Assembly (NCBI RefSeq): GCF_003755175.1
Contig: NZ_RKHX01000003.1
Span: forward strand, 186,001-250,000
Direction of reading: 5' to 3'
DNA: 64,000 nt
Source: Cellulomonas sp. PhB150
GTDB taxonomy: Bacteria; Actinomycetota; Actinomycetes; Actinomycetales; Cellulomonadaceae
The translations under genes and the position numbers were made by a program. Below are positions 8,429 through 17,186 of this stretch, one piece after another. Each line of letters starts with the position of its first letter. Positions within the stretch are counted from its first letter, which is position 1. A model generated the notes under the pieces. That model saw nothing but the letters and a program-made list of their open reading frames with translations, searched no databases and was not told the origin of the DNA.

Positions 8429-9958
8429 TCAGCAGCGGGTGCCGTCGTCGGGCACGGTCCCCTCGACGAGGTACGCGTCGACCACCTTCGCGATGCACGA
8501 GTTCTCCGCGCGGTAGGCGGTGTGCCCCTCGCCCTCGTACGTGAGCAGCACGCCCGACGAGAGGGTCGTGGCCAGCGACTGCGCCCACTTGTACGGCGTC
8601 GCGGGGTCGTTGGTCGTGCCGACGACGAGGATCGGCGGGGCGCCCTGCGCGCTGTAGTCGTCGAGCGCGCCGACCTCGGGCACGGACCAGTCGCCGCACG
8701 ACGTGCCGCCGTAGGAGAAGAACGAGCCCACGGTCGGGGCGACCTTCAAGATCTCGGCGGCCTGGGCGCGCATCTCGTCGACGTCCGTCGAGCTGCGGTC
8801 GTCGAGGCAGTTGACCGCGCGGAACGCCTCGGTCGAGTTCGTCGAGTACGTGCCGTCCTCGGCGCGGTCGTAGTAGACGTCGGAGAACGACAGCAGGATC
8901 GAGCCGTCGCCCTGGCGGATCGCGGCGGTCAGGCCCTGGGTCAGCGCCGACCAGAAGCTCTGCGAGTAGAGCGTCACCGCGATGCCGGAGAACGCCAGCG
9001 CCTGGGTCAGCTCGCGGTCGGTGCCCGTGTCCAGCGGGCTCGTCCTCGCCCGGTCGAGCAGGGCGCGGATCTGCTTCATGCCGTCGTCCACCGAGCCCGT
9101 CAGCGGGCAGCCGCTGCCCTGCAGGCAGTCGGCGACGTACGCGCGCAGCGCGCCCTCGAAGCCCGCCGCCTGACCGGACTCGATGTCACCCTCGGAGAGG
9201 GTCGGGTCGAGCGCGCCGTCGAGCACGAGCCGGCCCGCGCGGTCCGGGAAGAGGGCCGCGTAGGTCGCGCCGAGCTTGGTGCCGTAGGAGAACCCGAGGT
9301 AGTGCAGGACGTCGTCGCCGAGCACGGCCCGCATGACGTCGAGGTCCTTGGCGGCGCTGATCGTGTCGACGTGGCCGAACACGGCGCCGGAGCGGTTCAG
9401 GCACTCCTTCGAGAACTTCGCGCTCTCGTCGATCATGTCCTGCAGCCCGGCGTCCGTGGAGGTGTCGGGGTCGAGCGCGGTGATGCGGTCCATCTCCGCG
9501 GCGTCGACGCACTCGATCGGCGACGAGCGCTGGATGCCGCGCGGGTCGAACCCGACGAGGTCGAAGTTCTTCTTCAGCGTGGAGGTCGCCTCGCCGAGGA
9601 ACGACTGGAGGAAGTCGACCCCCGATGCCCCGGGGCCGCCCGGGTTGATGAGCAGCGAGCCGACGGCGGTGCCGTCCGCCTCGTGCCGCGCCAGCGCGAG
9701 CTCGATCGTCTCGCCCGACGGGTCGTCGTAGTCGAGCGGGACGGTCAGCGTCGAGCACTGGCCCGCGTCGCACTTCTTCCAGTCGAGCTGCTGGTCGTAG
9801 AAGTCGCTCAGCTCGCCGTAGTCGACGTCGGCCGACGGACCGCTCGCGGACGACGTGGGCGCGGTGACCTGGTTCTTGTCGGGCGCGCAGCCGGACAGGA
9901 CGAGGGCAGCGATGCCGACCAGGACGACGACGGGACGCAGGAGGCGGGCTGTCGGCAT
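8429..9958 (-). CDS. Lipoprotein alpha/beta hydrolase, tripeptidyl-aminopeptidase-like
   Basis: A 509-residue exported hydrolase. The signal sequence ends in a lipobox (ALVLSGC), so the mature protein should be lipid-anchored outside the membrane. The oxyanion region is NPGGPGASGVDFLQ. The nucleophile elbow GFSYGTKLGA places the catalytic serine at about residue 224. The C-terminal TAP-like cap/C-domain contains PILVVGTTNDPATPYKWA (Asp) and EGEGHTAYR (His). Length and motif order match Streptomyces-type tripeptidyl aminopeptidases, which release N-terminal peptides from proteins. It lies downstream of holB on the same strand but is separated by a short repeat region, so co-transcription is uncertain. 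Confidence 0.88.
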   Translation of the reverse strand: MPTARLLRPVVVLVGIAALVLSGCAPDKNQVTAPTSSASGPSADVDYGELSDFYDQQLDWKKCDAGQCSTLTVPLDYDDPSGETIELALARHEADGTAVGSLLINPGGPGASGVDFLQSFLGEATSTLKKNFDLVGFDPRGIQRSSPIECVDAAEMDRITALDPDTSTDAGLQDMIDESAKFSKECLNRSGAVFGHVDTISAAKDLDVMRAVLGDDVLHYLGFSYGTKLGATYAALFPDRAGRLVLDGALDPTLSEGDIESGQAAGFEGALRAYVADCLQGSGCPLTGSVDDGMKQIRALLDRARTSPLDTGTDRELTQALAFSGIAVTLYSQSFWSALTQGLTAAIRQGDGSILLSFSDVYYDRAEDGTYSTNSTEAFRAVNCLDDRSSTDVDEMRAQAAEILKVAPTVGSFFSYGGTSCGDWSVPEVGALDDYSAQGAPPILVVGTTNDPATPYKWAQSLATTLSSGVLLTYEGEGHTAYRAENSCIAKVVDAYLVEGTVPDDGTRC

Positions 9959-9991
9959 GCGACGAGGGTAATCGGCAAATCTGGAAGACGG

Positions 9992-10018
9992 GTCAGCCGA
10001 TGTCAGCCGATGTCAGCC
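9992..10018. repeat. Short tandem repeat across the holB stop codon
   Basis: The 10-base unit GTCAGCCGAT occurs twice in full (9992-10001, 10002-10011) and a third time in part (GTCAGCC from 10012). The third copy contains the holB stop codon read on the minus strand. It looks like replication slippage. Confidence 0.7.
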
Positions 10019-11149
10019 CTGCGGCCGCAGCGCGATCGTCATGGCCTCGACCGCGAGCAGCGGAGCCACGTTCCCGGCGAGCCGCGTGCGTGCCTGCCCG
10101 ACGGCGTCCATCCGCCGCAGCGTCTGCTCGGCGGTGCTGGCCGAGGCCAGCGCCCGCACGTCGTCGCCGTGCTCGACGTTGACGAGCTCCACCTCGGCAC
10201 CGAGCTGGACGACGAGCACGTCGCGGTACAGCGAGAGCAGGTCCACCATCGCGCGGTCGAGCACGTCACGCTGCGCGCGGGTGGCACGGCGCTTCTGCTC
10301 CTCCTCGAGGGTCTTGATCTGCGAGCGGATGGCGGGCGGCAGCGTCGCGGCGCCCTCCGCGCCGAGCGAGCGGAGCAGCGAGGCCCGCTCGTCGGCGTCG
10401 CGCTCCTCGGTCGCCGCCTTCGCGTCGGCCTGCGCGGTCGCGACGAGGTCCCCGGCCGCGAGCACCGCGTCGCCCACGCCGCGGATCCGCGCCGCGACGG
10501 ACAGCACCGCGTCGCGGCGAGCCCGCGCCTGCGGGTCCCGGGCCAGCCGGCGGGCGATGCCGACGTGCGACTGGGCGGCGCGCGCGGCCACAGCCGCGAC
10601 CCCGGGCTCGATCCCGTCCCTGCTGACCAGCAGCGCGGCCACCGCATCGACCGGCGGCACCCGGAGCGCGACCGACCGGCTGCGCGAGCGCAGCGTGATC
10701 AGGACGTCCTGCGGGCTCGGCGCGCACAGCACCCACACCGTGCGCGGCGCGGGCTCCTCGATGGCCTTGAGCAGCGCGTTGCCGCTGGTGTCGTTGAGCC
10801 GATCGGCGTCCTCGACGATGATCACGCGCCAGCGGCCCTGCGACGGCGACCGCTGCGCGAGCTCGACGAGCGGGCGAGCGACCTCGGCCCGGATGAACAC
10901 ACCCTCGGTCGCGACGACCGTGACGTCCGGATGGGCGCCGTGCAGCGTGGTCAGGCAGTCGTGGCAGTGCCCGCAGCCGCCGTCGACGCACTGCAGCGCG
11001 GCGGCGAACGCCCGCGCCGCGTTGGACCGCCCGGAACCCGGGGGCCCGGTCAGCAGCCAGGCGTGCGTCATGGCCGCCGGGTCGGCGACCGCGGTCCGCA
11101 GCACCTCGACCGTGGGCTCCTGCCCCACCACCTCGTCCCAGACGCTCAC
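10013..11149 (-). CDS. holB: DNA polymerase III delta' subunit
   Basis: A 378-residue AAA+ clamp-loader subunit. Motifs: DEVVGQEPTVEVLRTAV at the N-terminus, a P-loop variant GPPGSGRSNAA in which the usual Lys-Thr is Arg-Ser (delta' does not need to hydrolyse ATP), the zinc-binding cysteines of CVDGGCGHCHDC, and sensor 1 NALLKAIEEPAPRTVWVLC. The GTG start shares bases with the tmk stop (GTGA overlap), so the two genes are translationally coupled. The tmk-holB order is conserved in actinobacteria. The frame stays open well upstream, but only this start gives the normal N-terminus. Confidence 0.92.
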   Translation of the reverse strand: MSVWDEVVGQEPTVEVLRTAVADPAAMTHAWLLTGPPGSGRSNAARAFAAALQCVDGGCGHCHDCLTTLHGAHPDVTVVATEGVFIRAEVARPLVELAQRSPSQGRWRVIIVEDADRLNDTSGNALLKAIEEPAPRTVWVLCAPSPQDVLITLRSRSRSVALRVPPVDAVAALLVSRDGIEPGVAAVAARAAQSHVGIARRLARDPQARARRDAVLSVAARIRGVGDAVLAAGDLVATAQADAKAATEERDADERASLLRSLGAEGAATLPPAIRSQIKTLEEEQKRRATRAQRDVLDRAMVDLLSLYRDVLVVQLGAEVELVNVEHGDDVRALASASTAEQTLRRMDAVGQARTRLAGNVAPLLAVEAMTIALRPQG

Positions 11150-11760
11150 GCGACCAGCTCCTCGACGCGCACGCGGATCGCGGCGGCCAGCTCGTCCGCG
11201 GCGAGGGTCGCGTCGAGCACTAGCCAGCGTCCGGGATCGGCCTCGGCACGGGACAGGAAGGCCGCACGGGTACGCCGGTGGAACTCGTCGCCCGCGCGCT
11301 CGAGCCGGTCGGGCGCACCCGTCAGGCGCGCCTGGCCCAGCACGGGGTCGAGGTCGAGCAGCACGGTGAGCGCGGGGAGCAGGCCGTCCGTGGCCCACAG
11401 GGACAGGGCCTCCACCTCGTCGGCCCCGAGGTCCCTGCCGCTGCCCTGGTAGGCGACCGACGAGTCGAGGTAGCGGTCGGTGACGACGACCGCCCCGCGC
11501 GCGAGCGCCGGGCGGACCAGCGACGCGACGTGGTGCGCGCGGTCGGTGGCGTACAGCAGCGCCTCGGTGCGCGGGTCGACGTGGTCGCCGTGCAGGACCG
11601 CGTCCCGCAGCAGCTGGCCGAGCTCGGTGCCCCCCGGCTCGCGCGTCAGGACCACCTCGCGGCCCGCCGCCACGAGCCAGTCGCGCAGCAACCGGGCCTG
11701 CGTGGACTTGCCCGCGCCGTCACCGCCCTCGAGGGAGACGAACAGGCCGGGTGGAGTCAC
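11146..11760 (-). CDS. tmk: Thymidylate kinase (dTMP kinase)
   Basis: The enzyme phosphorylates dTMP to dTDP. It has a P-loop FVSLEGGDGAGKSTQARLL at the N-terminus, TREPGGTELGQLLRD, and the DR motif TDRYLDSSVAYQGSGRDLG. The GTG start at 11760 gives 204 residues, the family's usual size, beginning directly before PPGLFVSLEG. Upstream GTG codons up to 11826 would add 22 residues and overlap the preceding gene, and cannot be excluded. It is coupled to holB by a 4-base overlap. Confidence 0.92.
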   Translation of the reverse strand: MTPPGLFVSLEGGDGAGKSTQARLLRDWLVAAGREVVLTREPGGTELGQLLRDAVLHGDHVDPRTEALLYATDRAHHVASLVRPALARGAVVVTDRYLDSSVAYQGSGRDLGADEVEALSLWATDGLLPALTVLLDLDPVLGQARLTGAPDRLERAGDEFHRRTRAAFLSRAEADPGRWLVLDATLAADELAAAIRVRVEELVA

Positions 11761-11803
11761 GTGCGCCAGGGTATCCGTGCCCGGTGACACGCCGGCCGGC
11801 ACC

Positions 11804-12808
11804 TCACTCACCCGGGTAGACGACACCCACCTGCGCGCGGATCTCGTCCATGGTGTGCAGCACCTCGAGCGTGCCCTGCCAGGGCATCCGCTCGCTCTCG
11901 GTCGCGCCCTCGGCGACTCGGCGGGCGACCTCGGCGGCCTCGTACTGCAGGCCCTTGGCGCCCGGGTGGTCGAACTCCCAGACCCGGCCGTCGGTGCGCT
12001 GCACGCGGAACGAGGTCGGCCCGTAGAAGTTGCCGGCCACCGCGATGTGGCCCTCGGTGCCGGAGATCGTCGCGATCGTCGGCGTCTTGGCCCACAGCGT
12101 CGTCGACAGCGTCGCCTGCGTGCGCTGCCCGTAGGACAGCACCATCGAGATCTGCCCGTCGACGCCCGTGTCGGTCAGGGTGCCCACGGCGGTCACGCGG
12201 TCAGGGACGCCGAGGAAGTCGTGCGCGAACGCCACCGGGTACACCCCGAGGTCCAGCAGCGCGCCGCCCGCGAGCGCGGGGTCGAACAGGCGCGACCTCG
12301 GGTCGTACGCGAAGGGCTGGCCGTGGTCGGCGCTGAGGTTGATGATCTCGCCCACCTCGCCCGCGTCGATGACCTGGTGCAGCGCGTCGACGTGCGGCAG
12401 GAACCGCGTCCACATGGCCTCCATGACGAACACGCCGGCCTCGCGTGCGGCGTCGAACACCTCGCGCGCCTCGCCCTCGTTGCGCGTGAAGGCCTTCTCG
12501 ACGAGCACGTGCTTGCCGGCCTTGATCGCGAGGAGGGCCTGGTCGCGGTGCTCGGAGTGCGGGGTCGCGACGTAGACGGCGTCGACCTGCGGGTCCTCGA
12601 CGAGCTCGCGGTAGCCGACGTGCGTCGTCGGGATGCCGTGCGCCGTGGCGAACCGCTCGGCGCGGTCGCGGTTGCGGGAGCCCACGGCGACGAGCTGCGC
12701 GCGCGTGTGCTGGGTGACGGCGGACGCGAACGTCGAGGCGATGCCGCCGGCGCCGAGGATGCCCCAGCGGATCGGGGGTGCGGTGCGGGGATCGGGGGTG
12801 CGAGCCAT
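11804..12808 (-). CDS. Gfo/Idh/MocA-family NAD(P)-dependent oxidoreductase
   Basis: A 334-residue protein with an N-terminal Rossmann fold (RWGILGAGGIASTFASAV), the strand VYVATPHSEHRDQAL, and the family's EKP-like motif, here LVEKAFTRN. The C-terminal domain has LLDLGVYPVAFAHDFLG and an edge-strand region typical of dimerisation. Family members oxidise or reduce sugars, inositols or dihydrodiols; this one most resembles the glucose-fructose oxidoreductase / dihydrodiol dehydrogenase branch. Substrate is not predictable. It lies 43 bases upstream of the tmk start chosen here. Confidence 0.85.
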   Translation of the reverse strand: MARTPDPRTAPPIRWGILGAGGIASTFASAVTQHTRAQLVAVGSRNRDRAERFATAHGIPTTHVGYRELVEDPQVDAVYVATPHSEHRDQALLAIKAGKHVLVEKAFTRNEGEAREVFDAAREAGVFVMEAMWTRFLPHVDALHQVIDAGEVGEIINLSADHGQPFAYDPRSRLFDPALAGGALLDLGVYPVAFAHDFLGVPDRVTAVGTLTDTGVDGQISMVLSYGQRTQATLSTTLWAKTPTIATISGTEGHIAVAGNFYGPTSFRVQRTDGRVWEFDHPGAKGLQYEAAEVARRVAEGATESERMPWQGTLEVLHTMDEIRAQVGVVYPGE

Positions 12809-12916
12809 GGCGCCAACCTACCTGCGTCCGGGGAGCGTGCGACCTCGAGCACGCCGCGCCACGGCGCCCCCCACACCGCGGCCGAGGGTTCCGCGCGCCG
12901 GTCGATTCGTCGCTCT

Positions 12917-12958
12917 GAATCGCTTATGTCCCTTTCTTCACTCACCTAATTTAGTTAC
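12917..12958 (+). promoter_or_regulatory. AT-rich promoter region of the mannanase gene
   Basis: The only AT-rich patch in this part of the window lies 75-115 bases before the GH26 start. It includes TTCACTCACC followed by TAATTTAGTTACCC. TAATTT or TAGTTA could serve as a -10 element. AGTTACC is also half of the ROK operator seen at 47829-47841 (read on the other strand). The exact promoter is not resolved. The rest of the 12809-13032 gap shows nothing recognisable. Confidence 0.35.
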
Positions 12959-13032
12959 CCTCGTGCCCGATCGGCCCAACGACGGGCCGCGCGGTCGCCC
13001 TGCAGACGCGGGGATGTTCAACGGAGAGCACG

Positions 13033-16000
13033 ATGACCCCAGCTACGCACACCCGGCTGTCGCGAGCGGTCGCGACCGTGGCCGCAGCGGCCCTGGCCCT
13101 CACCGGTCTGACGAGCCTCGCCACCGCGACGCACGCTGCCGACGACGACGTCGTCGCGATCGCCGACACCGGCGCCGCCCCGCAGACCCGGTCGCTGTTC
13201 CGCTACCTGCGCGACCAGCAGGCCGACGGCATCCTCTTCGGCCAGCAGCACCCCCTCGACGAGGCCATCTCGGAGCCCTACACGGGGCCGGACGGCCTGC
13301 CGATCGAGTCCGACGCCCACAGCGTCACGGGCGACCTGCCCGGCGTCTTCGGCTTCGACACGCTCGCGCTCAAGGGCGACGAGAAGCCCGGCTCGCACGA
13401 CAACACCGACGAGCAGAACGCGGCCGCCCTGGCCGCGCAGCTCGTCCGCGCCGACCGGCTCGGGGCGATCGTCACGCTGTCGGCGCACATGCCGAACTTC
13501 GTCACGGGCAAGGACTTCTACGACACCAGCGGCCGCGTGGTCAGCCACATCCTGCCGGGCGGCGACAAGAACGCGACCTACCGCGCGTACCTCGACCTCG
13601 TCGCGCTGGCCGCGACGGAGGCAGAGCGTCCGGACGGTTCGCTGGTGCCGGTGATCTTCCGGCCGTTCCACGAGAACACCGGCTCGTGGTTCTGGTGGGG
13701 CGCCGCGCACGCGACGACCGGCGAGTACAAGGAGATCTTCCGCTACACGGTCGAGTACCTGCGCGACGTCAAGGGCGTGCACAACCTGCTCTACGCGTTC
13801 TCGCCGAACGGCTCGTTCGACGGTGACGCGAGCCGCTACCTCGAGACCTACCCGGGCGACCAGTGGGTCGACGTCCTCGGCTACGACAACTACGAGAACT
13901 CCAACGCGGCCGACGACTCGTCCGCCTACGTCGACGCCGTCGTGACCGACCTCGAGATGGTCGTCGACCTGGCGGCCGCGCGCCACAAGGTGCCGGCGTT
14001 CACCGAGTTCGGCCGCAACGGCGACCGGACCATCAAGCCGACCGGCAACAAGTCGCTGCACTACTTCACCGAGCTGCTGTCCGGCCTGCGCGCGAGCGAG
14101 AAGGCGAGCCGGGTCGCGTGGATGCTCACGTGGGCCAACTTCGGCTCCGGCCAGATCTACGTGCCCTACGCGGGTCACGAGATGGCCGCCGACTTCCAGG
14201 CGCTGTACGACGACCCGGGCTCGGTGTTCGCGAGCCAGACGGGGTCCCCGTACTCGCTGAGCGCCACCGCCGGCACGCCGGCCCCGGACCTCCGGCTGGT
14301 CACGCCTGCCGACGGCACGCGGATCACCACAGCATCGACGACCGTGCGCGCCAAGGTCACCGCGGCGCCCGGGGTCGACTCGGTGACCTTCACGGCCGAC
14401 GGCTTCGACCCGGTGACGCTCACGCCCGACGACGACGGCTACTGGTCCGGCACGTGGGAGATCGGCCAGGACGCGCTCACCAACCGCACGATGGCCGCCT
14501 CGGTCACCGCGACCGGCGGCGCCACACCCCTGTCCGCGGACGTCTCCGTCATCCTCGGTGCGGCACCGGTGCTCCCCGTCGGCACGGTGGACGACTTCGA
14601 CGGGTACGGGGACGACGTCGCGCTGCGCGCCGCGTACACGGTGACCAACGCGACCTCGTCGTCCCTCACGCTCGCCGACCACGGCGACGGCAAGGCCGCG
14701 CGGCTGACGTACGACTACCCCGCGTCACGGACCGGCTACCTCGGGTTCGGCAAGTCCTACGCGCCCGCGCAGAACTGGTCCGGCTTCGGCCAGCTCGACC
14801 TGTGGATCGATCCGGACGCGTCGGGCCACAAGCTCGTGATCCAGGTCCAGGCCGGCGGGGTCACCTTCGAGGCGTACCCGTCGCTCGCGGGCGACGAGCC
14901 CTACGTCGCGCACATCCCGTGGACGCAGTTCGCCCCCGCCCCGTGGGACACGGCCAACGCGGGTGCCACGCTCACCTGGGAGCGGCTGGCGGCGGTCAGC
15001 CAGTTCTTCGTCTACCTCAACGACGCGGGCGGCGCCGCACCGCTGACCGGCTCGATCCTCGTCGACGACGTCAGGGCGTCCGGCGAGGGCGAGTACGTCG
15101 ACCCCGAGCCGTCGGCCGAGCCGATCCTCGTCGACGACTTCGAGACCTACGCGGACGAGGCGGCCTTCGACGCGGCGTGGGGCAACCGCAGCAAGACCGA
15201 CCTGATCTCGCTGTCCGCGGACGCCGGCCAGGGCGAGCAGGCGCTGTCCTTCGCCTACGACAACGCGAACGGGGGCTGGCAGGACGTCGCCCGCTGGCTC
15301 GGCGGGCAGAGCTGGGCCGGCCGTGACGCGCTGTCGCTGCGGGTCAAGGGCGACGGGTCGGGCAACCAGCTCGCCATCCAGCTCGGCGTCGGAGGCGGTC
15401 GCTACTACCTCGCGCAGGTCCCGCTCGCGGACGCCTCGTGGCACACGGTCGAGATCCCGTTCTCGTCGTTCGCGCCGTCCTGGCCGGCCGACCTGACGGA
15501 CCCGCTCGACGACGCTGCGCTGGGCGTGGTCAACGAGCTCGTCCTCGCGTCGAGCTCGACCAGCGGGTCCGGCACGTTCGGCGTCGACGACCTCCGCGTC
15601 GTCGGCGGCGAGGTCGCCCCCGAGGTGCCCGACGGCACGCCCGAGGTGCTCGACACGTTCGACCCGTACGCCACCACGACGGACCTGCGCGCGTCGTGGA
15701 GCAACAACGCCGACCAGGCGTGGGGCGACGGGTGGCAGCTGTCCCTCGCGCCGGGCAAGGGGTCCGCGGGCTCCAAGGCGGGCCGGTTCGACTACGACTT
15801 CGGGTCGACGACGTACCAGCAGGAGTCGCGCTGGCTCGGTGGCCACTCGTGGGCCGGGCTGGACGGCATCACGGCGTGGATCGACCCGAACGGCTCGGGC
15901 CAGTCCGTCTCGCTGCGGTTCCGCACGGTCTCGGCCGACGGCACGGGCGACGACTGGTTCTGGGACCTGCCGGTGCCGCTGACGGGCTCGGCCCGCACGG

Positions 16001-17019
16001 TCCACCTCGCGTTCGACGACGCGGTCGTGACCTACCCGTCCGGGCTCTCGTCGACGCTGCGGCCGACCAGGGCCCAGCTCGCCCAGGTCAACGAGGTCAT
16101 CCTCATGGCGACGCAGGCGAACCCCGCACTGCCCGCAACCGGCTCGTTCTTCCTCGACGACCTCGCGGTCGGCGACTTCCCCGCCGAGCCGGTCCAGGTG
16201 GCCCCTGCCGTCACCACGCAGCCCGCGTCGGTGTCCGGCAAGCTGGGCGCCACGGTGACTCTCACCGCGGCGGCGACCGGCGAGCCCGCACCGACCGTGC
16301 GCTGGGAGTCCAGGAAGGCAGGCTCCTCGACGTGGGCGACCGTCAGCGGGGCCACCGCGGCGGCGCTGAAGGTCGCGCTGAGCAGTGCCACGGACGGGAC
16401 GTCGTACCGCGCGGTATTCACCAACGCCGCGGGCTCGGCGACGACGAACACGGCGACCGTCAGCGTCACCCGCACCAAGCCCGTCGTCACCACCCAGCCG
16501 AGGGCGGTGTCCGGCAGGCTCGGCACCACGGTGAAGGTGACGGCCAGGGCCACGGGCTACCCCGAGCCGACCGTCACCTGGGAGCGCAGGGCCACGGGCT
16601 CGACGGCCTGGAAGAAGATCCCGGGCGCCACGTCGACGACGCTGCGGCTCGAGCTCACGAAGGCGCTCGACGGGTCCCAGGTGCGCGCGGTGTTCCGCAA
16701 CGCGGCGGGCAGCACGACGACCAGCGCTGCCAAGGTCACGGTCACGCGCGTGGCACCGCGGATCACCAAGCAGCCGTCGTCGGTGTCCGTGCACCGCCAC
16801 CACCGGGCGACCTTCCGCGTGACCGCCACCGGCTACCCGGCGCCGACCTACCAGTGGTACCGCGCCAAGGCGGGCTCGTGGGTCAAGGTCAGCGGCGCCA
16901 CGTCCGCCTCGTACTCGCTCACGGCGACCGCCTCTGCCGACCGGACCAAGCTCCGCGTCGTCGTGAAGAACGCGGCCGGCACGACCACGAGCCGCACGGT
17001 GACCCTCCGCATGCGCTGA
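13033..17019 (+). CDS. Modular secreted GH26 beta-mannanase with three CBM11-like and three Ig-like modules
   Basis: A 1328-residue extracellular enzyme that should cut beta-1,4-mannan. Residues 1-~35 are a signal peptide (ending ATATHAA). The GH26 domain spans ~45-410: the acid/base is Glu214 in VIFRPFHENTGSWFWW and the nucleophile Glu325 in VPAFTEFGRNG, with YDNYEN between them. A short beta domain follows (~415-515). Three related modules start with VDDFDGYGDD (~519), VDDFETYADE (~700) and LDTFDPYATT (~872), each resembling CBM11/CIA30 beta-sandwich domains. The end (~1057-1328) is three Ig-like repeats with TTQPASVSG, TTQPRAVSG and TKQPSSVSV openings. No dockerin, LPxTG or S-layer motif is seen, so cell attachment is unclear. 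GGAGAG precedes the ATG. Confidence 0.93.
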   Translation: MTPATHTRLSRAVATVAAAALALTGLTSLATATHAADDDVVAIADTGAAPQTRSLFRYLRDQQADGILFGQQHPLDEAISEPYTGPDGLPIESDAHSVTGDLPGVFGFDTLALKGDEKPGSHDNTDEQNAAALAAQLVRADRLGAIVTLSAHMPNFVTGKDFYDTSGRVVSHILPGGDKNATYRAYLDLVALAATEAERPDGSLVPVIFRPFHENTGSWFWWGAAHATTGEYKEIFRYTVEYLRDVKGVHNLLYAFSPNGSFDGDASRYLETYPGDQWVDVLGYDNYENSNAADDSSAYVDAVVTDLEMVVDLAAARHKVPAFTEFGRNGDRTIKPTGNKSLHYFTELLSGLRASEKASRVAWMLTWANFGSGQIYVPYAGHEMAADFQALYDDPGSVFASQTGSPYSLSATAGTPAPDLRLVTPADGTRITTASTTVRAKVTAAPGVDSVTFTADGFDPVTLTPDDDGYWSGTWEIGQDALTNRTMAASVTATGGATPLSADVSVILGAAPVLPVGTVDDFDGYGDDVALRAAYTVTNATSSSLTLADHGDGKAARLTYDYPASRTGYLGFGKSYAPAQNWSGFGQLDLWIDPDASGHKLVIQVQAGGVTFEAYPSLAGDEPYVAHIPWTQFAPAPWDTANAGATLTWERLAAVSQFFVYLNDAGGAAPLTGSILVDDVRASGEGEYVDPEPSAEPILVDDFETYADEAAFDAAWGNRSKTDLISLSADAGQGEQALSFAYDNANGGWQDVARWLGGQSWAGRDALSLRVKGDGSGNQLAIQLGVGGGRYYLAQVPLADASWHTVEIPFSSFAPSWPADLTDPLDDAALGVVNELVLASSSTSGSGTFGVDDLRVVGGEVAPEVPDGTPEVLDTFDPYATTTDLRASWSNNADQAWGDGWQLSLAPGKGSAGSKAGRFDYDFGSTTYQQESRWLGGHSWAGLDGITAWIDPNGSGQSVSLRFRTVSADGTGDDWFWDLPVPLTGSARTVHLAFDDAVVTYPSGLSSTLRPTRAQLAQVNEVILMATQANPALPATGSFFLDDLAVGDFPAEPVQVAPAVTTQPASVSGKLGATVTLTAAATGEPAPTVRWESRKAGSSTWATVSGATAAALKVALSSATDGTSYRAVFTNAAGSATTNTATVSVTRTKPVVTTQPRAVSGRLGTTVKVTARATGYPEPTVTWERRATGSTAWKKIPGATSTTLRLELTKALDGSQVRAVFRNAAGSTTTSAAKVTVTRVAPRITKQPSSVSVHRHHRATFRVTATGYPAPTYQWYRAKAGSWVKVSGATSASYSLTATASADRTKLRVVVKNAAGTTTSRTVTLRMR

Positions 17020-17056
17020 TCCCCCCGGCTTCCGTGCAGCCCGGGGTCGACCAGGG

Positions 17057-17094
17057 GGTTGCGCACGGTTCCGGGGCCAGAACCATGCGCAACC
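17057..17094. terminator. Hairpin after the mannanase gene
   Basis: GGTTGCGCA (17057-17065) pairs exactly with TGCGCAACC (17086-17094), and an inner GGTTC/GAACC extends the stem after one mismatch. It lies 38 bases after the GH26 stop and before the GH13 gene, consistent with a terminator separating them. No T tract follows. Confidence 0.65.
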
Positions 17095-17186
17095 GCCTGC
17101 TCGTCGGCTTGCCTCCGCGGGAGCCGGGGCTGGGAGCGAGCTCTCCGGCATCCGGTGGGGCGTCGCCGTAGCCGTACGGTGGGGAG

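Noticed and set aside
13033..17019. Cell-wall anchoring or dockerin at the mannanase C-terminus
   Set aside because: The protein ends in an Ig-like repeat; no LPxTG, SLH or duplicated calcium-binding dockerin pattern is present.
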